A stretch of 64,000 bases of DNA, from the NCBI GenBank assembly GCA_028684815.1, contig JAQUFE010000006.1:1-64000 (forward strand). Reading direction: 5' to 3'. Shown in pieces: positions 62,329-64,000 of this stretch (the stretch's first letter is position 1; the number at the start of each line of letters is the position of its first letter). The stretch comes from Sulfurimonas sp. GTDB taxonomy: Bacteria > Campylobacterota > Campylobacteria > Campylobacterales > Sulfurimonadaceae. The translations under genes were made by a program, and so were the position numbers. Under the pieces are notes generated by a model that ran no database searches, was not told the origin of the DNA, and was given only the letters and a program-made list of their open reading frames with translations.

Positions 62329-62957
62329 AGCAAACACTACAAAATATAGATATGTTTAAAGAGCTTGATGAAGAGACACTATCTAAGATTGAAAAACTAA
62401 CAACTCATCACACTATAGCTAAAGACAATATTGTTTTTTATGAGGGAGATGATTCTAAATATCTCTATCTTTTAGCTAAGGGCATTATAAAACTATATAA
62501 GACTTCATCGAGTCATAAAGAGATAGTTTTAAAGTACTTTCATGAAAATGAACTCATAGGTGAAGTTGCTAACTTTGAGAAGATGCCATATCCTGCAACT
62601 GCTAAAGCTTATAGTGATGTAGAGGTTTTAAAGATAGACTTTAAAGGTTTAAAAGAGATTATCTACTCAAACCCAGAACTCTCCTATATCATCCAAACAT
62701 CTCTGATAAAAAAGATTAAAAATCTTGAAGTTATTATCTCTACAAACTTAGTGCTTGACTCAAAAGAGAGGGTTGCAAAGTATATGTATAACCATTCTGA
62801 CAGTTTTTTTGCTACTAAAAACATCCTAATTGCAGAGATACTAAGTGTCTCGCCTGAGACGCTCTCAAGGATATTAAAATCATTTAAAGACAATGGTATC
62901 ATTGATATGAAAGCTAAAAAGATGGATAGAGAAGCACTTTTAGAATACTTTGAATAA
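62325..62957 (+). CDS. Crp/Fnr-family transcription regulator of the NosL locus
   Basis: A 210-residue protein with a cyclic-nucleotide-binding-like domain (about 10-120; FYEGDDSKYLYLLAKGIIKLYK, ELIGEVANFEKMPYPATAKA) and a C-terminal winged helix-turn-helix (ILIAEILSVSPETLSRILKSFK). No Fe-S cysteine cluster is visible, so it is Dnr/NssR-like rather than classical Fnr. It is coupled to nosL by ATGA overlap. It is the second candidate reader of the TTGAY-N4-RTCAA boxes in this window. Confidence 0.87.
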   Translation: MKQTLQNIDMFKELDEETLSKIEKLTTHHTIAKDNIVFYEGDDSKYLYLLAKGIIKLYKTSSSHKEIVLKYFHENELIGEVANFEKMPYPATAKAYSDVEVLKIDFKGLKEIIYSNPELSYIIQTSLIKKIKNLEVIISTNLVLDSKERVAKYMYNHSDSFFATKNILIAEILSVSPETLSRILKSFKDNGIIDMKAKKMDREALLEYFE

Positions 62958-62969
62958 GGATAGATTTGC

Positions 62970-64000
62970 ATGGTAATATCAAATGCTATTGTTTGTGACG
63001 CTCATAGAGAGTACAAGGCTGATATTCGTATAGAAGATGGCATCATAACTGAGATAGCCGATAGCTTAAGTGGTGAAGATGTAAGAGATGCCAAAGGTGC
63101 ATACTTTCTACCCCTTTTAGTAGATACAAACATAAGACTCCAAGACTCGATTCTTAACTCAAGAAATATCAAAAAAATATCAAAAGAGGCACATCGTGGC
63201 GGAGTTGGAGTCGTTGTGCTAAATGCAGATAGCACTCCAGCCATTGATAATGAGATAGTTTTGGAGTTTGCTCAAAATGGACTTCACAACCTAGAGGGCG
63301 CAAAAATTGAGCTTATGTTAAACTCTCTAAAAGAGGATAGTACGCTAAGTAACATCGCCATACTTTTAAAAAGTGGAGCGATAACTCCATATATGAGTAC
63401 CATTGCAAAAAACGATGTAGCTATAAAAATAGCTGAGTATGCTCAGATGTACAAAAAAACTATTTTTTGTAAAGCTGAGGATAATTCTCTTATAAGAAGT
63501 GGGGTTATGCTCGATGGCGATGTTAGCTCAAAGTTAGGTCTTGCTGGTATCCCAGATTTGAGTGAAGTTTTGCATGTCTCAAGAATGATAGAAATCGCAA
63601 GACACTTCAAGATAAAAATCCTCTTTAAATCCATAGCATCTCCTCGCTCTATTTTTCTTATAACAAAAGCGAAAAAAGATGGAGTAGATGTGAAATGTGA
63701 GGTTTCCATAAACCATTTAACTCACTCAGATGAAGCTTGTGAGGACTTTAACACTACTGCAAAACTAGATCCGCCATTATCATCAAAAGGTGATGTAGAA
63801 CTACTCATAGAAGCACTTAAAAACAAAGAGATAGATGTTTTAACAACTCTGCATCAGCCAAGTTCACCCATCAACAAAGAGGTTGCCTTCTTCGATGCAG
63901 CTTATGGCTGTGAAGCACTAAGTGATGCGATGAGTATCTACTACACAAAACTCGTAAAAAGCGGACTCATCACAATGTCTGAGCTTATACAGCTAGCTTG
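62970..64000 (+). CDS. Dihydroorotase-like protein (PyrC2 type), partial
   Basis: Missing from the ORF track because it runs off the window end. The frame opens at ATG 62970 with AAGGA 9 nt upstream: MVISNAIVCDAHREYKADIR, a typical amidohydrolase start. Later segments SGVMLDGDVSSKLGLAGIP and LTHSDEACEDFNTTAKLDPPL match the dihydroorotase family. The position of the HxH zinc motif reads LPLLVDTNIRLQDS, with Thr-Asn-Ile-Arg instead of H-x-H-x-R. So it is probably a non-catalytic dihydroorotase homologue that assembles with aspartate carbamoyltransferase, as known for PyrC' proteins. Confidence 0.82.
   Translation, partial: MVISNAIVCDAHREYKADIRIEDGIITEIADSLSGEDVRDAKGAYFLPLLVDTNIRLQDSILNSRNIKKISKEAHRGGVGVVVLNADSTPAIDNEIVLEFAQNGLHNLEGAKIELMLNSLKEDSTLSNIAILLKSGAITPYMSTIAKNDVAIKIAEYAQMYKKTIFCKAEDNSLIRSGVMLDGDVSSKLGLAGIPDLSEVLHVSRMIEIARHFKIKILFKSIASPRSIFLITKAKKDGVDVKCEVSINHLTHSDEACEDFNTTAKLDPPLSSKGDVELLIEALKNKEIDVLTTLHQPSSPINKEVAFFDAAYGCEALSDAMSIYYTKLVKSGLITMSELIQLA

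Overview
The window comes from an AT-rich chromosome of an epsilonproteobacterium (Campylobacterota). It looks most like a Sulfurimonas-type denitrifier or sulfur oxidiser; the genus is an inference. Pointers are a Sec-exported, clade II nitrous oxide reductase with a C-terminal c-type heme next to nosB, nosD and nosG; an isolated atpB; a short-form hisG; many small periplasmic c-type cytochromes; and frequent TTG/GTG starts. Genes are tightly packed, often with ATGA or TAATG overlaps.

Layout. 0-7.6 kb: nosZ-nosB-nosD-nosG and the start of a lipoprotein gene (all minus). Upstream lie a Crp/Fnr regulator and a membrane sensor-like protein. nosD carries an apparent one-base frameshift. 7.6-12 kb: an exported protein, ftsZ, ftsA and a PpiD/SurA-like chaperone. 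12-19 kb: bioA, then a TolC/adaptor/RND efflux operon whose RND pump is split into two coupled half genes. 19-30.4 kb: housekeeping genes (coaX, mgtE, metE, hisG, methyltransferases, a phosphoesterase, a YceI protein) separated by palindromic repeat clusters. 30.4-39.7 kb: a seven-gene type I restriction-modification operon with four extra genes embedded: a 4-TM protein, a RhuM-Fic fusion, a 133-aa protein and a PrrC-like ATPase with anticodon-nuclease-type residues. 39.8-47.9 kb: cytochrome c peroxidase, pdxA, ribF, truD, atpB, gatB, gpsA and a cytochrome c. 48-56.3 kb: a DASS transporter, lpxB with a DegT-type enzyme, cytochromes, an M48 protease and prmC. 56.4-63 kb: a second copper/nos-like locus with three NosL-family proteins (one a double-domain fusion), an FtsX-type permease, an unlisted 45-codon ORF, an ABC ATPase, a Cys-rich membrane protein and another Crp/Fnr regulator. 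The window ends inside a dihydroorotase-like gene.

How it fits together. FNR-type palindromes (TTGAY-N4-RTCAA) sit upstream of nosZ, nosB and the 47.6-kb cytochrome gene. Each lies about 32 bp from a plausible -10 box. This suggests one anaerobic/N-oxide regulon, probably read by one of the two Crp/Fnr proteins encoded here. The NosL/ABC locus is a plausible copper-handling partner for NosZ, but its exact job is unproven. Composite palindromic repeats (two hairpins sharing a CTTGA loop, in inverted orientation) fill four intergenic regions and account for several spurious ORFs. No rRNA, tRNA, CRISPR array or transposase gene was recognised.
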